Source: Halorussus sp. MSC15.2 (lineage in GTDB: Archaea > Halobacteriota > Halobacteria > Halobacteriales > Haladaptataceae). From it: a stretch of 64,000 nt of DNA. The stretch spans positions 992,001 to 1,056,000 of the forward strand of contig NZ_VSLZ01000001.1 of the NCBI RefSeq assembly GCF_010747475.1, in the 5' to 3' direction. Numbering within the stretch: position 1 is the stretch's first letter; the number at the start of each line of letters is the position of its first letter. The position numbers and the translations under genes were made by a program. Shown in pieces: positions 35,900-43,801 of this stretch. Under the pieces are notes generated by a model that was given only the letters and a program-made list of their open reading frames with translations, was not told the origin of the DNA and ran no database searches.

Positions 35900-37303
35900 A
35901 TGACCCTCCGCCGCCGCGAAACCCTCGCGCTCTCCGGTGCCCTCCTCGCCGGACTCGCCGGCTGTACGGGAAGCGACGACTCGCAGAACACCCCCGCGAA
36001 CGAATCACCGACCGACGAGACGCCCGGAACGACCACCGGAGAATCCCCCGGTTTCGACGACCTCGACGCACCGCCCTTCCCCGAAATCGACCCCGTGACC
36101 GACCCCGAAATCCCCGAGGACCTGCTCGCCGACCAGATTCGCGGGAACACTGCGTTCGCGCTCGACCTGCTCGCGGTCCTGCGCGACCAGCAAGACGCCC
36201 CGAACCTGTTCCTCTCGCCCTACAGCGTCTCCGTCGCGCTGGCGATGACGTACGCCGGTGCCCGCGGGGGTACCGCCGCAGAGATGGCCGACGCGCTCCA
36301 CTTCGTCCTCGACCAGGAGAACCTCCACGGGGCGTTCGCGTCGCTGGACGCCGAATTCGAGCGACGGAACGCCGACGGGACGGAGGCGAGCGGACGGGTG
36401 GTGACCGAACGCGAGACGGACGCGGGTCCGGCCTTCGAGTTCACGACGGCGAACGGCGTGTGGGGTCAAGAGGGGTTCCCCTTCCGCGAGGAGTTCCTCG
36501 ACCTCCTCGACGCGTACTACGGCGCTGGCCTGCGACTCGCCGACTTCTCGGGCGACCCCGAGGCGGCCCGGAAGCGAATCAACTCGTGGGTCGCCGACAA
36601 CACGGGCGACCGCATCGAGGACCTGCTTCCCCGGGGGTCCATCGACGAGGCGACTCGCCTCGTGCTGACCAACGCCGTCTACTTCTCGGCGCGGTGGCGC
36701 GTCCCGTTCTCTGAGGACGAGACCGAGGAGCGGGCGTTCACGTCGCTCGACGGTTCGACCGCGCAGGTACCGACCATGCACCAGTCCATCGAGACCCAGT
36801 ACGCCCGAATCGACGGCCACCAACTGGTCGAACTGGCCTACGCCAACCGCCAGACGAGCATGGTCGTCGTCCTTCCCGCCGAGGGCGAGTTCGAGGCGTT
36901 CGAGGAGTCGCTGACGGTGGACCGACTCGCCACCGTGCTGGACCGGACTTCCGACGCGCTGGTTGACCTCGCGCTCCCCAAGTTCGAAGTCGAGTCGTCG
37001 TTCAGTCTCGTGGAGGCGATGCAGTCGCTCGGCGTGACGGAGGCGTTCACGCCGTCCGCGGACCTGACGGGGATGAGCGAGGCGGCGGGCGAGGACCTGT
37101 TCGTCGGCGACGTCGTCCACCAGAGTTTCGTGTCGGTGGACGAGCGCGGCACCGAGGCGGCGGCCGCGACCGCCGCGATAATTCAGGAGGACGCCCCGCC
37201 CAAGCAGGTCGAGATGACGGTGGACCGGCCGTTCCTCTTCTACGTCCGGGACCGCCCGACCGAGACGCCGCTGTTCCTCGGGCGTGTGACGAGTCTCGAT
37301 TGA
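35900..37303 (+). CDS. Serpin family lipoprotein
   Basis: The 467-residue protein has a signal with lipobox (LALSGALLAGLAGCTGS), a Ser/Thr/Pro/Glu-rich linker, then a complete serpin domain: NLFLSPYSVSVALAMTYAGARGGTAAEMADALHF, INSWVADNTGDRIEDLLPRGSI, LVLTNAVYFSARWRVPF, SVDERGTEAAAATAA (hinge of the reactive loop, from Gly416) and the closing DRPFLFYVRDRPTETPLFLGRV. Serpins inhibit serine or cysteine proteases by loop insertion. The small-residue hinge suggests it is inhibitory. Counting from the hinge puts Asp430-Ala431 at P1-P1', an uncertain assignment. It would act outside the membrane. Confidence 0.93.
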   Translation: MTLRRRETLALSGALLAGLAGCTGSDDSQNTPANESPTDETPGTTTGESPGFDDLDAPPFPEIDPVTDPEIPEDLLADQIRGNTAFALDLLAVLRDQQDAPNLFLSPYSVSVALAMTYAGARGGTAAEMADALHFVLDQENLHGAFASLDAEFERRNADGTEASGRVVTERETDAGPAFEFTTANGVWGQEGFPFREEFLDLLDAYYGAGLRLADFSGDPEAARKRINSWVADNTGDRIEDLLPRGSIDEATRLVLTNAVYFSARWRVPFSEDETEERAFTSLDGSTAQVPTMHQSIETQYARIDGHQLVELAYANRQTSMVVVLPAEGEFEAFEESLTVDRLATVLDRTSDALVDLALPKFEVESSFSLVEAMQSLGVTEAFTPSADLTGMSEAAGEDLFVGDVVHQSFVSVDERGTEAAAATAAIIQEDAPPKQVEMTVDRPFLFYVRDRPTETPLFLGRVTSLD

Positions 37304-37409
37304 CCCCCGAAGGCGCGACCCGCTTACCGCATCACGTTCCGCTCGCGTGACGTTCGCGCTCCGTCGGTCGGCACACAGCTATTTGACGCTCGCCTCCGAC
37401 GACCATCCT

Positions 37410-37994
37410 ATGCCGGACACACCACACATCGTTGCCGTCTGCGGGAGTCTTCGGGACGAAAGCGTCACCAGAGTCGCACTGAAAGAGGCCCTAGAAGGCG
37501 TCGAGGAGAAGGGGGGAGAGGGCGAACTGCTCGACCTTCGCGACTACGACCTGCCCGCGTACGACCCGGACGTGGACGACGAGGCGGAGGACGCCGCCGA
37601 ACTCACCCGCGAACTGCGCGAGGCCGACGCTATCCTCTTGGGGTCGCCGATGTACCACGGGTCGTACTCGTCGGTGCTGAAGACGGCCCTCGACTACAGC
37701 GGGTTCGACGAGTTCGAGCACAAGACGGTCGGCCTGCTCGCGGTGTCCGGCGGGAGTTTCCCCATCACCGCGCTCGAACACCTCCGGTCGGTCTGCCGGG
37801 CGCTCGACGCGTGGGTCCTCCCGCATCAGGCCGCCGTCCCGCGCTCGCACTCGGCGGTCCGGGACGGGACGTTCACCGACGAGGACGTCGCCGAGCGCGT
37901 CCGGGAACTCGGCCGCGAAGTCGTCAACTACGCCAACATCGAACCGAGTCCGCCGACGATGGAGAGCGAGGAGAACGTCGGGGCGGTGGAGTAG
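37410..37994 (+). CDS. NADPH-dependent FMN reductase family protein
   Basis: The 194-residue flavodoxin-fold protein has HIVAVCGSLRDESVTRVALKEAL (the phosphate-binding loop of the family), ILLGSPMYHGSYSSVLKTALDY (the flavin-binding region with Pro-Met-Tyr-His-Gly) and GLLAVSGGSFP. It should reduce FMN, quinones or azo compounds with NAD(P)H. ATG 37410 follows a variable upstream extension that I reject because the flavodoxin strand begins right after it. Acidic tail MESEENVGAVE. Confidence 0.9.
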   Translation: MPDTPHIVAVCGSLRDESVTRVALKEALEGVEEKGGEGELLDLRDYDLPAYDPDVDDEAEDAAELTRELREADAILLGSPMYHGSYSSVLKTALDYSGFDEFEHKTVGLLAVSGGSFPITALEHLRSVCRALDAWVLPHQAAVPRSHSAVRDGTFTDEDVAERVRELGREVVNYANIEPSPPTMESEENVGAVE

Positions 37995-38088
37995 CCGCCT
38001 CAGCCGCGGTGCGGAAGCGACTGTCAATCTTCCGACCGTATCTGCCCCTTCCGCAGGTCCCTTCCCGGTAGCCACCCTCTATCCGAGC

Positions 38089-39108
38089 ATGCCGGATACG
38101 AATCGGAAGTACCTACTGGCGAAGCGCCCCGAGGGCAGACCCGACCGAGACACCTTCGAACTGGTCGAGGAAGACGTGCCGGAACCGGGACCGGGCGAGG
38201 TGCTGGTCCGTACGCTCTACCTCTCGGTGGACCCCTACATGCGCGGCCGGATGGACGCCGGGGAGTCGTACGCCGAACCGTGGGAGGTCGGCGACCCGCT
38301 TCGGGCCGGAGTCGTCGGCGAAGTCGTCGAGTCCAACGGCACGAACTTCGAGGCGGGCGACGTGGTGACGGGCAACCTCGACTGGGCCGACTACGCGACC
38401 GCGCGCGGGAGCGAACTCCAGTCGGTGAACCCCGACCTCGGACCGGTTTCGACCGCGCTCGGCGTCCTCGGGATGCCGGGCCGGACCGCCTACTTCGGTA
38501 CCCGCGATGTCGCGGAACCGAAGGCCGGAGACACGTTCGTCGTCACGGGTGCGGCGGGCGCTGTCGGGTCGGTCGCGGGCCAGATAGCCAAGCTCTCGGG
38601 CGCTCGCGTGGTCGGTTTCGCGGGGTCCGACGAGAAGGTCGAGTTCCTCGAAGACGAACTCGGGTTCGACGCCGGTATCAACTACAAGGAGACCGACGAC
38701 TACCGCGCGGCGCTCGACGAGGCCGCCCCGGACGGCGTGGACAGCTACTTCGACAACGTCGGCGGACCGATTACCGACGCCGTCTTCTCGAAACTGAACG
38801 TGGACGCTCGCGTCGCAGTGTGCGGCCAGATTTCGCTGTACAACGCCGAGGAGATGCCGACTGGACCGCGGAAGCTCGGAAAACTCATCGAGACCCGAGC
38901 GCGCGTCGAGGGTCTCCTCGTCGGCGACTTCGCGCCCCGGTTCGAGGAGGCGACCCGCCAACTCGCGGAGTGGGTCGCCGAGGACGAGATTCGGTACCGC
39001 GAGACGGTCACGGAGGGACTGGAGAACGCCCCGGACGCCTTCCTCGGCCTGTTCGAGGGCGAGAACATCGGCAAACAGCTCGTGAAAGTCGGCGAGCGCG
39101 ACGCGTAG
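38089..39108 (+). CDS. Zinc-independent NADP-dependent oxidoreductase (MDR superfamily)
   Basis: The 339-residue protein matches the leukotriene-B4 dehydrogenase/CurA branch of the medium-chain family: RPDRDTFELVEEDVPEPGPGEVLVRTLYLSVDPYMRGRM, LGMPGRTAYFGTRDVAEPKAGDTFVVTGAAGAVGSVAGQIAKLSG (nucleotide-binding GAAGAVGS), and NVGGPITDAVFSKLN. Such enzymes reduce alpha,beta-unsaturated carbonyls with NADPH. It follows the FMN reductase by 94 nt, and both could belong to a stress-related unit. No zinc ligands are seen, as expected for the branch. Confidence 0.92.
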   Translation: MPDTNRKYLLAKRPEGRPDRDTFELVEEDVPEPGPGEVLVRTLYLSVDPYMRGRMDAGESYAEPWEVGDPLRAGVVGEVVESNGTNFEAGDVVTGNLDWADYATARGSELQSVNPDLGPVSTALGVLGMPGRTAYFGTRDVAEPKAGDTFVVTGAAGAVGSVAGQIAKLSGARVVGFAGSDEKVEFLEDELGFDAGINYKETDDYRAALDEAAPDGVDSYFDNVGGPITDAVFSKLNVDARVAVCGQISLYNAEEMPTGPRKLGKLIETRARVEGLLVGDFAPRFEEATRQLAEWVAEDEIRYRETVTEGLENAPDAFLGLFEGENIGKQLVKVGERDA

Positions 39109-39236
39109 CGCTCCGCGGCGACGAGTTCTACCGCCACGCTGTTCGCCCGGCGAATCGCTTTCCATACGTTAGCCGTGCGCTCGAGTTGAAAGAGACAGTA
39201 ACTAATTTTTCGACGGAACCGACTAGTGGGCAACGA

Positions 39237-39243
39237 GGAGGTG
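39237..39243 (+). promoter_or_regulatory. Perfect Shine-Dalgarno of a 47-residue gene
   Basis: GGAGGTG is the full haloarchaeal anti-16S match and lies 7 nt before the GTG at 39251. It is one of the strongest such sites in the window and supports a small gene that lacks other evidence. Confidence 0.65.
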
Positions 39244-39250
39244 GCCGACC

Positions 39251-39394
39251 GTGACAGTGGTACCGCACTACCCGTCAGACGAACCGCGAGACGACCGCGA
39301 AGCGCCCGACTTCGGCGAGATAGTCGACGAGATTCTGGACCGCGGCGACCCGACGCCGTCGGTCCCCGCGGCCCGACGCCCGGTCGCGCGGTGA
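39251..39394 (+). CDS. 47-residue small protein, SD-led
   Basis: The short gene runs GTG 39251 to TGA 39394. It encodes an acidic peptide of the form VTVVPHYPSDEPRDDREAPDF...GEIVDEILDRGDPTPSV...RRPVAR, with a central amphipathic helix (FGEIVDEILDRG). Its support is the perfect SD 7 nt upstream, an AT-rich patch (actaattttt, about 39201-39210) for a promoter, and a composition typical of haloarchaeal proteins. It lies 97 nt before tdk in the same direction. I do not recognise it. Confidence 0.6.
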   Translation: MTVVPHYPSDEPRDDREAPDFGEIVDEILDRGDPTPSVPAARRPVAR

Positions 39395-39491
39395 GACGGT
39401 CGCCCCGCGGTCGACCGTCGGGCGAACCGGAGGCCGCGCGGGCGACCCGAATCGGCAACCCTTTTCTCCCTCGATTGAGCGCAGAACGGAC

Positions 39492-40076
39492 ATGCACAAG
39501 ATAACGAACAGCGGGTGGGTCGAGGTCGTCACCGGCTGTATGTTCTCCGGAAAGACCGAGGAGCTACTCCGGCGACTCCGCAGAGCCGAAATCGCCGGTC
39601 AGGAGGTCGCGGCCTTCAAGCCGTCGCTCGACGACCGCTACGGCGAGGGGACCGTGGGGTCCCACAACGGTCGCCAGTGGGACGCGACGGTGGTGGACCC
39701 CGACGACGGGGTCTGGGACATCCCGGAGGAACTCAACGGCGAGGAGGTCGTCGCCATCGACGAGGCCAACTTCTTCTCCGAGGACCTCGTCGAGGTCTGC
39801 GAGTTCCTCGCGGACGACGACCGCCGGGTCGTCGTCTCGGGCACCGACCAGACGTTCCGCGGCGAACCCTTCGAACCCCTGCCGCGACTCGTCGCGCTGG
39901 CCGAGTACGTGGACAAGTATCAGGCCATCTGCGCCCAGTGCGGCGAACCCGCGACCCGGAACCAGCGACTCGTCGGCGGCGAACCCGCTCACGTCGACGA
40001 CCCGACCATCGTGGTCGGGGCCGACGAGTCCTACGAGGCCCGATGTCGGAACTGTCATACTCTCCGGACCGACTAG
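39492..40076 (+). CDS. tdk: Thymidine kinase
   Basis: The 194-residue type II thymidine kinase phosphorylates thymidine with ATP in the pyrimidine salvage pathway. Motifs: the P-loop VVTGCMFSGKTEELLRRL, VVAIDEANFF (Walker B-like DEA/N with catalytic Glu), LVALAEYVDKYQAICAQCG and the zinc pairs CAQCG and CRNCH. The lasso region GSFQ-equivalent is LVGGEPAHVDDPTIVVGADESYEARCRNC. Length and motifs are complete. Confidence 0.96.
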   Translation: MHKITNSGWVEVVTGCMFSGKTEELLRRLRRAEIAGQEVAAFKPSLDDRYGEGTVGSHNGRQWDATVVDPDDGVWDIPEELNGEEVVAIDEANFFSEDLVEVCEFLADDDRRVVVSGTDQTFRGEPFEPLPRLVALAEYVDKYQAICAQCGEPATRNQRLVGGEPAHVDDPTIVVGADESYEARCRNCHTLRTD

Positions 40077-40144
40077 TCCGACTGTGTACTGCGTGGTGAA
40101 CCGACCGTGATGTACTCCGAGACCGACTGCGAGGTGGGCGTGTC

Positions 40145-40798
40145 GTGACTCAGTGGGTCGAGAACCCCTCGGGCGGGCGCGACCGCGGACCCGCGGCGCT
40201 CGCTCGGGCGTGGGTCGAAGTACTCGTCAGCCCTCGGCGGTTCTTCCGGCACGGAATCGCGCCGGGCGACCAAGCACCGGGCCTCGTCTTCGCCGTGGTC
40301 GTCGTCCTCGCGGAGGAGGCGACCCGGTTCGCGCTGGTCCCCGGCGCGGCCCCGACGCTCGGCGGGCGACCCGCGCTGTCGGCGCTGTTCGGCCTCGCGC
40401 TGGTGGCGCTGTTCGTCGCGCCCGCCGTCCTGCACCTGACCGCCGCGCTCCAGACCGTCCTCCTGATGGCTACGGTGCCCGACCGCGCCGGTACCAGCGA
40501 GACGGTGCAGGTCATCGCGTACGCGACCGCGCCGTGCGTCTTCGCGGGCGTCCCGAGTCCCACGCTCCGCGCGGCCTGCGCGACGTACGGCGCGGCGCTG
40601 TTCGTCGTCGGTCTCCGCGAGGTCCACGACACTTCCGCAGTCCGGGCGCTGGTCGCGGGCGCGGTTCCGGCCGCGCTGGTCTTCGGCTACGCCTTCCGCG
40701 GGTTCGCCGCGCTCGACGAACTGGTCGTTCGGCACGCTGGCGAGGTCTGTCTCCGCCTCGCGGAACTCGGCGCGGAGGTCTGTGCACCGCTCGGTTGA
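40145..40798 (+). CDS. YIP1-type membrane protein
   Basis: The 217-residue protein has about five hydrophobic segments and the YIP1 family N-terminus WVEVLVSPRRFFRHGIAPGDQAPGLVFAVVVVLAEEA, where the SPxxFF/xH motif precedes the first helix. A conserved region is VQVIAYATAPCVFAGVPSP in the middle. The start is GTG 40145. YIP1-type proteins in haloarchaea are of unknown function. It is codirectional with tdk (68 nt). Confidence 0.8.
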   Translation: MTQWVENPSGGRDRGPAALARAWVEVLVSPRRFFRHGIAPGDQAPGLVFAVVVVLAEEATRFALVPGAAPTLGGRPALSALFGLALVALFVAPAVLHLTAALQTVLLMATVPDRAGTSETVQVIAYATAPCVFAGVPSPTLRAACATYGAALFVVGLREVHDTSAVRALVAGAVPAALVFGYAFRGFAALDELVVRHAGEVCLRLAELGAEVCAPLG

Positions 40799-40922
40799 TG
40801 CGTCGCCTCTCTTCTGTCGCCCGACCATCACGCCCGTTCGACCGACCCGTCCCCCATATCGTATAAACCACCGCATCTATCCGGCACCACGCACACGTCT
40901 CCGACGTGAATATCTACGACCG

Positions 40923-41813
40923 ATGGAAACGCGGGCCTCCGAATCGTCGCGTCCCGAGTCGGAACCGGACGGTGAACAGTTAGCGACGGTCGCACTGGAC
41001 GACGACCGACGACTCGCGTACGCCGAATACGGCCGTTCCGACGGCGCTCCGGTCGTCTTCCTCCACGGGACGCCCGGGTCGCGCCGACTGGGCGAACTGC
41101 TCGACGCGGCCGCCCGAGAGCGCGGACTCCGAGTCCTCGCGCCGGACAGGCCCGGCTACGGTCGCTCCTCGCCGTGGCCGACTCGCTCGGTGAACGACGC
41201 CGGGGAGTTCGTCGGTGCCGTCCTCGACGACGCCGACATACAGGAGGCCGGACTGGTCGCGTTCTCCGGTGGCGGTCCGTACGCGCTGGCGACTGCGGCG
41301 ACCCACCCGGAGCGAATCAGTCGGGTGGACGTCGTCGCCGGAGCCACGCCGCCGGACGTCGGCGAGGTGACGCCCGCGGTTCAGCGACTCCTCTCGGGAC
41401 TGGCGGCGACGACGCCGCTCGTCCTTGGGGGACTCCTCCGGGGGCAGGCGTGGCTCGCCAGTCGCCTCGGCCCGTCGTTCGTGGTCGCGCAGTACACGAC
41501 GGGCGACGCCGAGTCCGTCTCCGACGACGCCGCGGCGGTCGTCAGGGCCGACTTCGTCGAGGCGTTCGCGCGGCACCGGCGCGGTGCCGTAACCGAGTTC
41601 CGCCACGCGGCCACCGACTGGGGAGTTCGCTTCGACGACATCGAGGCGGAGGTCTGCCTCTGGCACGGCGAGAACGACGCGAACGTCCCCATCGACGGCG
41701 TCCGACGCCTCGAAGAGAGGATACCGACCGCCGAACTCCGCGCGTTCGAGGACGCCGACCACCTCGGGACGCTTCTCCGAGCAGTCCCGGACGTGCTGGC
41801 GGAACACCGATGA
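40923..41813 (+). CDS. Alpha/beta hydrolase
   Basis: The 296-residue protein has a canonical alpha/beta-hydrolase core: VVFLHGTPGSRR (oxyanion loop HG), GLRVLAPDRPGYGRSS, the nucleophile Ser in VAFSGGGPYALATA, an acid in LWHGENDANVPI and the His in FEDADHLGTLL. It resembles proline iminopeptidase/epoxide-hydrolase-like enzymes with a helical lid (GLAATTPLVLGGLLRG). A TATA-like cgtataaac (40859-40867) lies about 60 nt upstream, giving a short leader. The substrate is unknown. Confidence 0.9.
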   Translation: METRASESSRPESEPDGEQLATVALDDDRRLAYAEYGRSDGAPVVFLHGTPGSRRLGELLDAAARERGLRVLAPDRPGYGRSSPWPTRSVNDAGEFVGAVLDDADIQEAGLVAFSGGGPYALATAATHPERISRVDVVAGATPPDVGEVTPAVQRLLSGLAATTPLVLGGLLRGQAWLASRLGPSFVVAQYTTGDAESVSDDAAAVVRADFVEAFARHRRGAVTEFRHAATDWGVRFDDIEAEVCLWHGENDANVPIDGVRRLEERIPTAELRAFEDADHLGTLLRAVPDVLAEHR

Positions 41814-41927
41814 CGCGGCCGATTTCACCGACGCGTCCGGGCGAACGCCACCTGCTGGCGCGGGCCGTAACCGAGCGAGACCACGCCGATTGATATGCGG
41901 AGGGCGCGAACAGGGCTGGAGAGCGAC

Positions 41928-42572
41928 ATGAAACGCGTCCAGTTGTCGGTCAGCTATCCGGACAGGTTCGTCCACCCCATTCAGCGCCGAATCGTGTCGG
42001 ACCTGCCGATTACGCGCGCCGAGTTACTGATGTGGAGTCCGACCGAGGACGCGACGACGCTGCTCTGGTGCGACGGCGACCGGGACGCCACCGCGCAGGC
42101 CGTCGCCGACGTGGAGTCGCTGGTCGCGAGCAACTTCGTCGAGGACGCCGACGGCACCTACGCGTTCCTGCGGCAGGACGACTACGAGTTCCCGGCGGTG
42201 CTGCTCGAACTCGTCGCCGACGCGCGGGTCATCTTCCTCCCGCCGGTCACGTTCCTCGAAACGGGCGACGTGCAGTTCGAAGCCGTCGGCGAATCGGAGG
42301 CGCTCGGTGCGTTCCACGAGGAACTCTCGGCGCTCGGCGACCTCACCGTCGAACGGGTCCGCGAGTTCGAGCGGCGCGACTCGCCGTCGCGCCTCACCGA
42401 CCGCCAGCGGGCGGCGCTCGACGCCGCGGTCTCGGTCGGCTACTACGACGTGCCGCGAAACGGCACGGTCGCGGACGTCGCAGACGCTCTCGACTGTTCG
42501 TCCAGTACGGCGGGGGAACTGCTGCGCAAGGCGGAGGCGGCCGTCATCTCGGACTACACCGAGACGCGCTGA
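41928..42572 (+). CDS. Bat-type HTH regulator
   Basis: The 214-residue protein ends in a Bat HTH_10 domain (TDRQRAALDAAVSVGYYDVPRNGTVADVADALDCSSSTAGELLRKAEAAVI) after an N-terminal haloarchaeal sensor-like domain (VQLSVSYPDRFVHPIQRRIVSDLPITRAELLMWSP). ATG 41928 was chosen over the in-frame start at 41895 because homologues start with MKRV-x-LSVSYP. It is the second Bat-type regulator in the window (the other is at 27433-28092); they differ in their sensor domains. Confidence 0.88.
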   Translation: MKRVQLSVSYPDRFVHPIQRRIVSDLPITRAELLMWSPTEDATTLLWCDGDRDATAQAVADVESLVASNFVEDADGTYAFLRQDDYEFPAVLLELVADARVIFLPPVTFLETGDVQFEAVGESEALGAFHEELSALGDLTVERVREFERRDSPSRLTDRQRAALDAAVSVGYYDVPRNGTVADVADALDCSSSTAGELLRKAEAAVISDYTETR

Positions 42573-42649
42573 CGCGAATCGAGAGCAGGTGTCAGTTCCG
42601 CCGACCTCGACTCTCCCACCTATAAGACGCCCCGTATCGAACGGCCGGT

Positions 42650-42913
42650 ATGCTCAACCTCATCCTCGACGACTTCATGGTCGAACTCAAGGACGGAGCC
42701 ATCCGGAACGTCGGTCCCTCGAACAAGTCCGGCACCGCGAAACTGTTCGACGTGGAGTCGGCCGAAGCGCGGGAGTTCGGCGACAAGCGCGTGAAGATAG
42801 TCTGCGAGGACGACGACGGAAACGAGGTGCAGGTCGCGCTGTTCCCCGAGCAGGTCCGTGACATCGCCGACGACATCGAGGCGATGGAGGACGACAGTCC
42901 GGTCTTCGAGTAG
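42650..42913 (+). CDS. Haloarchaeal conserved small protein
   Basis: The 87-residue acidic protein has a beta-rich composition (MLNLILDDFMVELKDGAIRNVGPSNKSGTAKLFDVES, FGDKRVKIVCEDDDGNEVQVALFPEQV) and a C-terminal helix (VRDIADDIEAMEDD). It has no signal. I recognise it as of a kind common in haloarchaea but cannot name a family or function. It follows the Bat-type gene after 77 nt. Confidence 0.75.
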   Translation: MLNLILDDFMVELKDGAIRNVGPSNKSGTAKLFDVESAEAREFGDKRVKIVCEDDDGNEVQVALFPEQVRDIADDIEAMEDDSPVFE

Positions 42914-42977
42914 CGATTCGATTCCGGACGCGGACGGGTCGAGTTTCGGGCAAGTGAACCGCCGGGACGCGTCGCGG

Positions 42978-43373
42978 TCACCGCCGAGTCACCGTTCCTT
43001 CCGAACCGATGTCGAACGCCAGACTGTCGCCGTCTGCATCGTCTTCGGGATAGTAATGGACGTGGTCCTCGTCGGTCATTCTCCGGTTGTTCTCGTACAC
43101 GTTGTACCGGACGACGTACGGTCGAGTCTCGGCGACGTTCTCGCGCTGCGCTCGCCCCTGCGGTTCGACGTCGATGCGTTCGTCGGACGCTCGCGCCTCG
43201 GCGCGGGTCGCGTCACCGCCGCCGCGGAACAGCCCCATCTCGACCGTGTAGGGGCTATCGGTGTGGTTGAACACGACCAAATCGAGCATCGGCGACCGGG
43301 ACGACTGCACCGAACAACCGGCCAGCGCGGTCGCCACGGTCGTCGCTCCGAGGAGGACTCTCCGACGTCTCAC
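42978..43373 (-). CDS. Tat-type lipoprotein, small
   Basis: From GTG 43373 the protein starts VRRRRVLLGATTVATALAGCSVQ, a signal with lipobox ALAGC, then a mature domain of about 110 residues with strand-rich pattern (LVVFNHTDSPYTVEMGLF, RPYVVRYNVYENNRRM, DEDHVHYYPED). A strong TATA box on this strand (gatatttatc, 43397-43406) lies about 27 nt upstream and decides this start over 43472. It resembles a second small lipoprotein at 58368-58871 in layout. Function unknown. Confidence 0.78.
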   Translation of the reverse strand: MRRRRVLLGATTVATALAGCSVQSSRSPMLDLVVFNHTDSPYTVEMGLFRGGGDATRAEARASDERIDVEPQGRAQRENVAETRPYVVRYNVYENNRRMTDEDHVHYYPEDDADGDSLAFDIGSEGTVTRR

Positions 43374-43395
43374 GCTCGAACCACTTCGCGCAGTC

Positions 43396-43406
43396 GATAA
43401 ATATCT
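43396..43406 (-). promoter_or_regulatory. TATA box of the small lipoprotein gene
   Basis: The minus-strand sequence gatatttatcg lies 23-33 nt before GTG 43373, the ideal position for a leaderless archaeal promoter. Confidence 0.6.
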
Positions 43407-43497
43407 TCTCTGCGTCGTTCGTGTGACGAACGTCGTTCGTCTGGCCTCTCTGCGCTCGCCGGTCACTTTCAAGGGTCTCCGCGTTGGCGTTCAACCG

Positions 43498-43749
43498 ATG
43501 GCACCCGACGAGGCGGACGACTCTCAGGAACGCACCGACCCGGAGAAGGCCGACCACTACCGCCACGACGACGGGACCGACGAAATCGTCTTCGCGGTCG
43601 AGGAGGGGCGCGTGCTCGCGATTCGGGAGTATCGGAGCGTCGAGGCGTTCGAGCGAGCGGTCGGGGACGCCGAGTACGTCGGCGTCCACGAGGGGGTCGC
43701 GGACCTGCCGGGAGTCGAGGCGTTCGCGAACGACGGAAGCGACGAGTAG
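43498..43749 (+). CDS. Small acidic haloarchaeal protein
   Basis: The 83-residue protein is acidic and has a central strand-helix unit (EIVFAVEEGRVLAIREYRSVEAFERAV) of the sort often found in haloarchaeal proteins of unknown function. It overlaps no better gene. A ctttcaagg element lies about 28 nt upstream of the ATG. I cannot name it. Confidence 0.65.
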   Translation: MAPDEADDSQERTDPEKADHYRHDDGTDEIVFAVEEGRVLAIREYRSVEAFERAVGDAEYVGVHEGVADLPGVEAFANDGSDE

Positions 43750-43801
43750 CCCGGCCAGTTTCGACAACAGTTTTAGGCCGGGGCTATTTTGCTCGCGTAT
43801 A

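Noticed and set aside
37410-39108. A toxin-antitoxin or defence island next to the FMN reductase and oxidoreductase
   Set aside because: Both proteins are complete, ordinary redox enzymes of known families with no defence partner.
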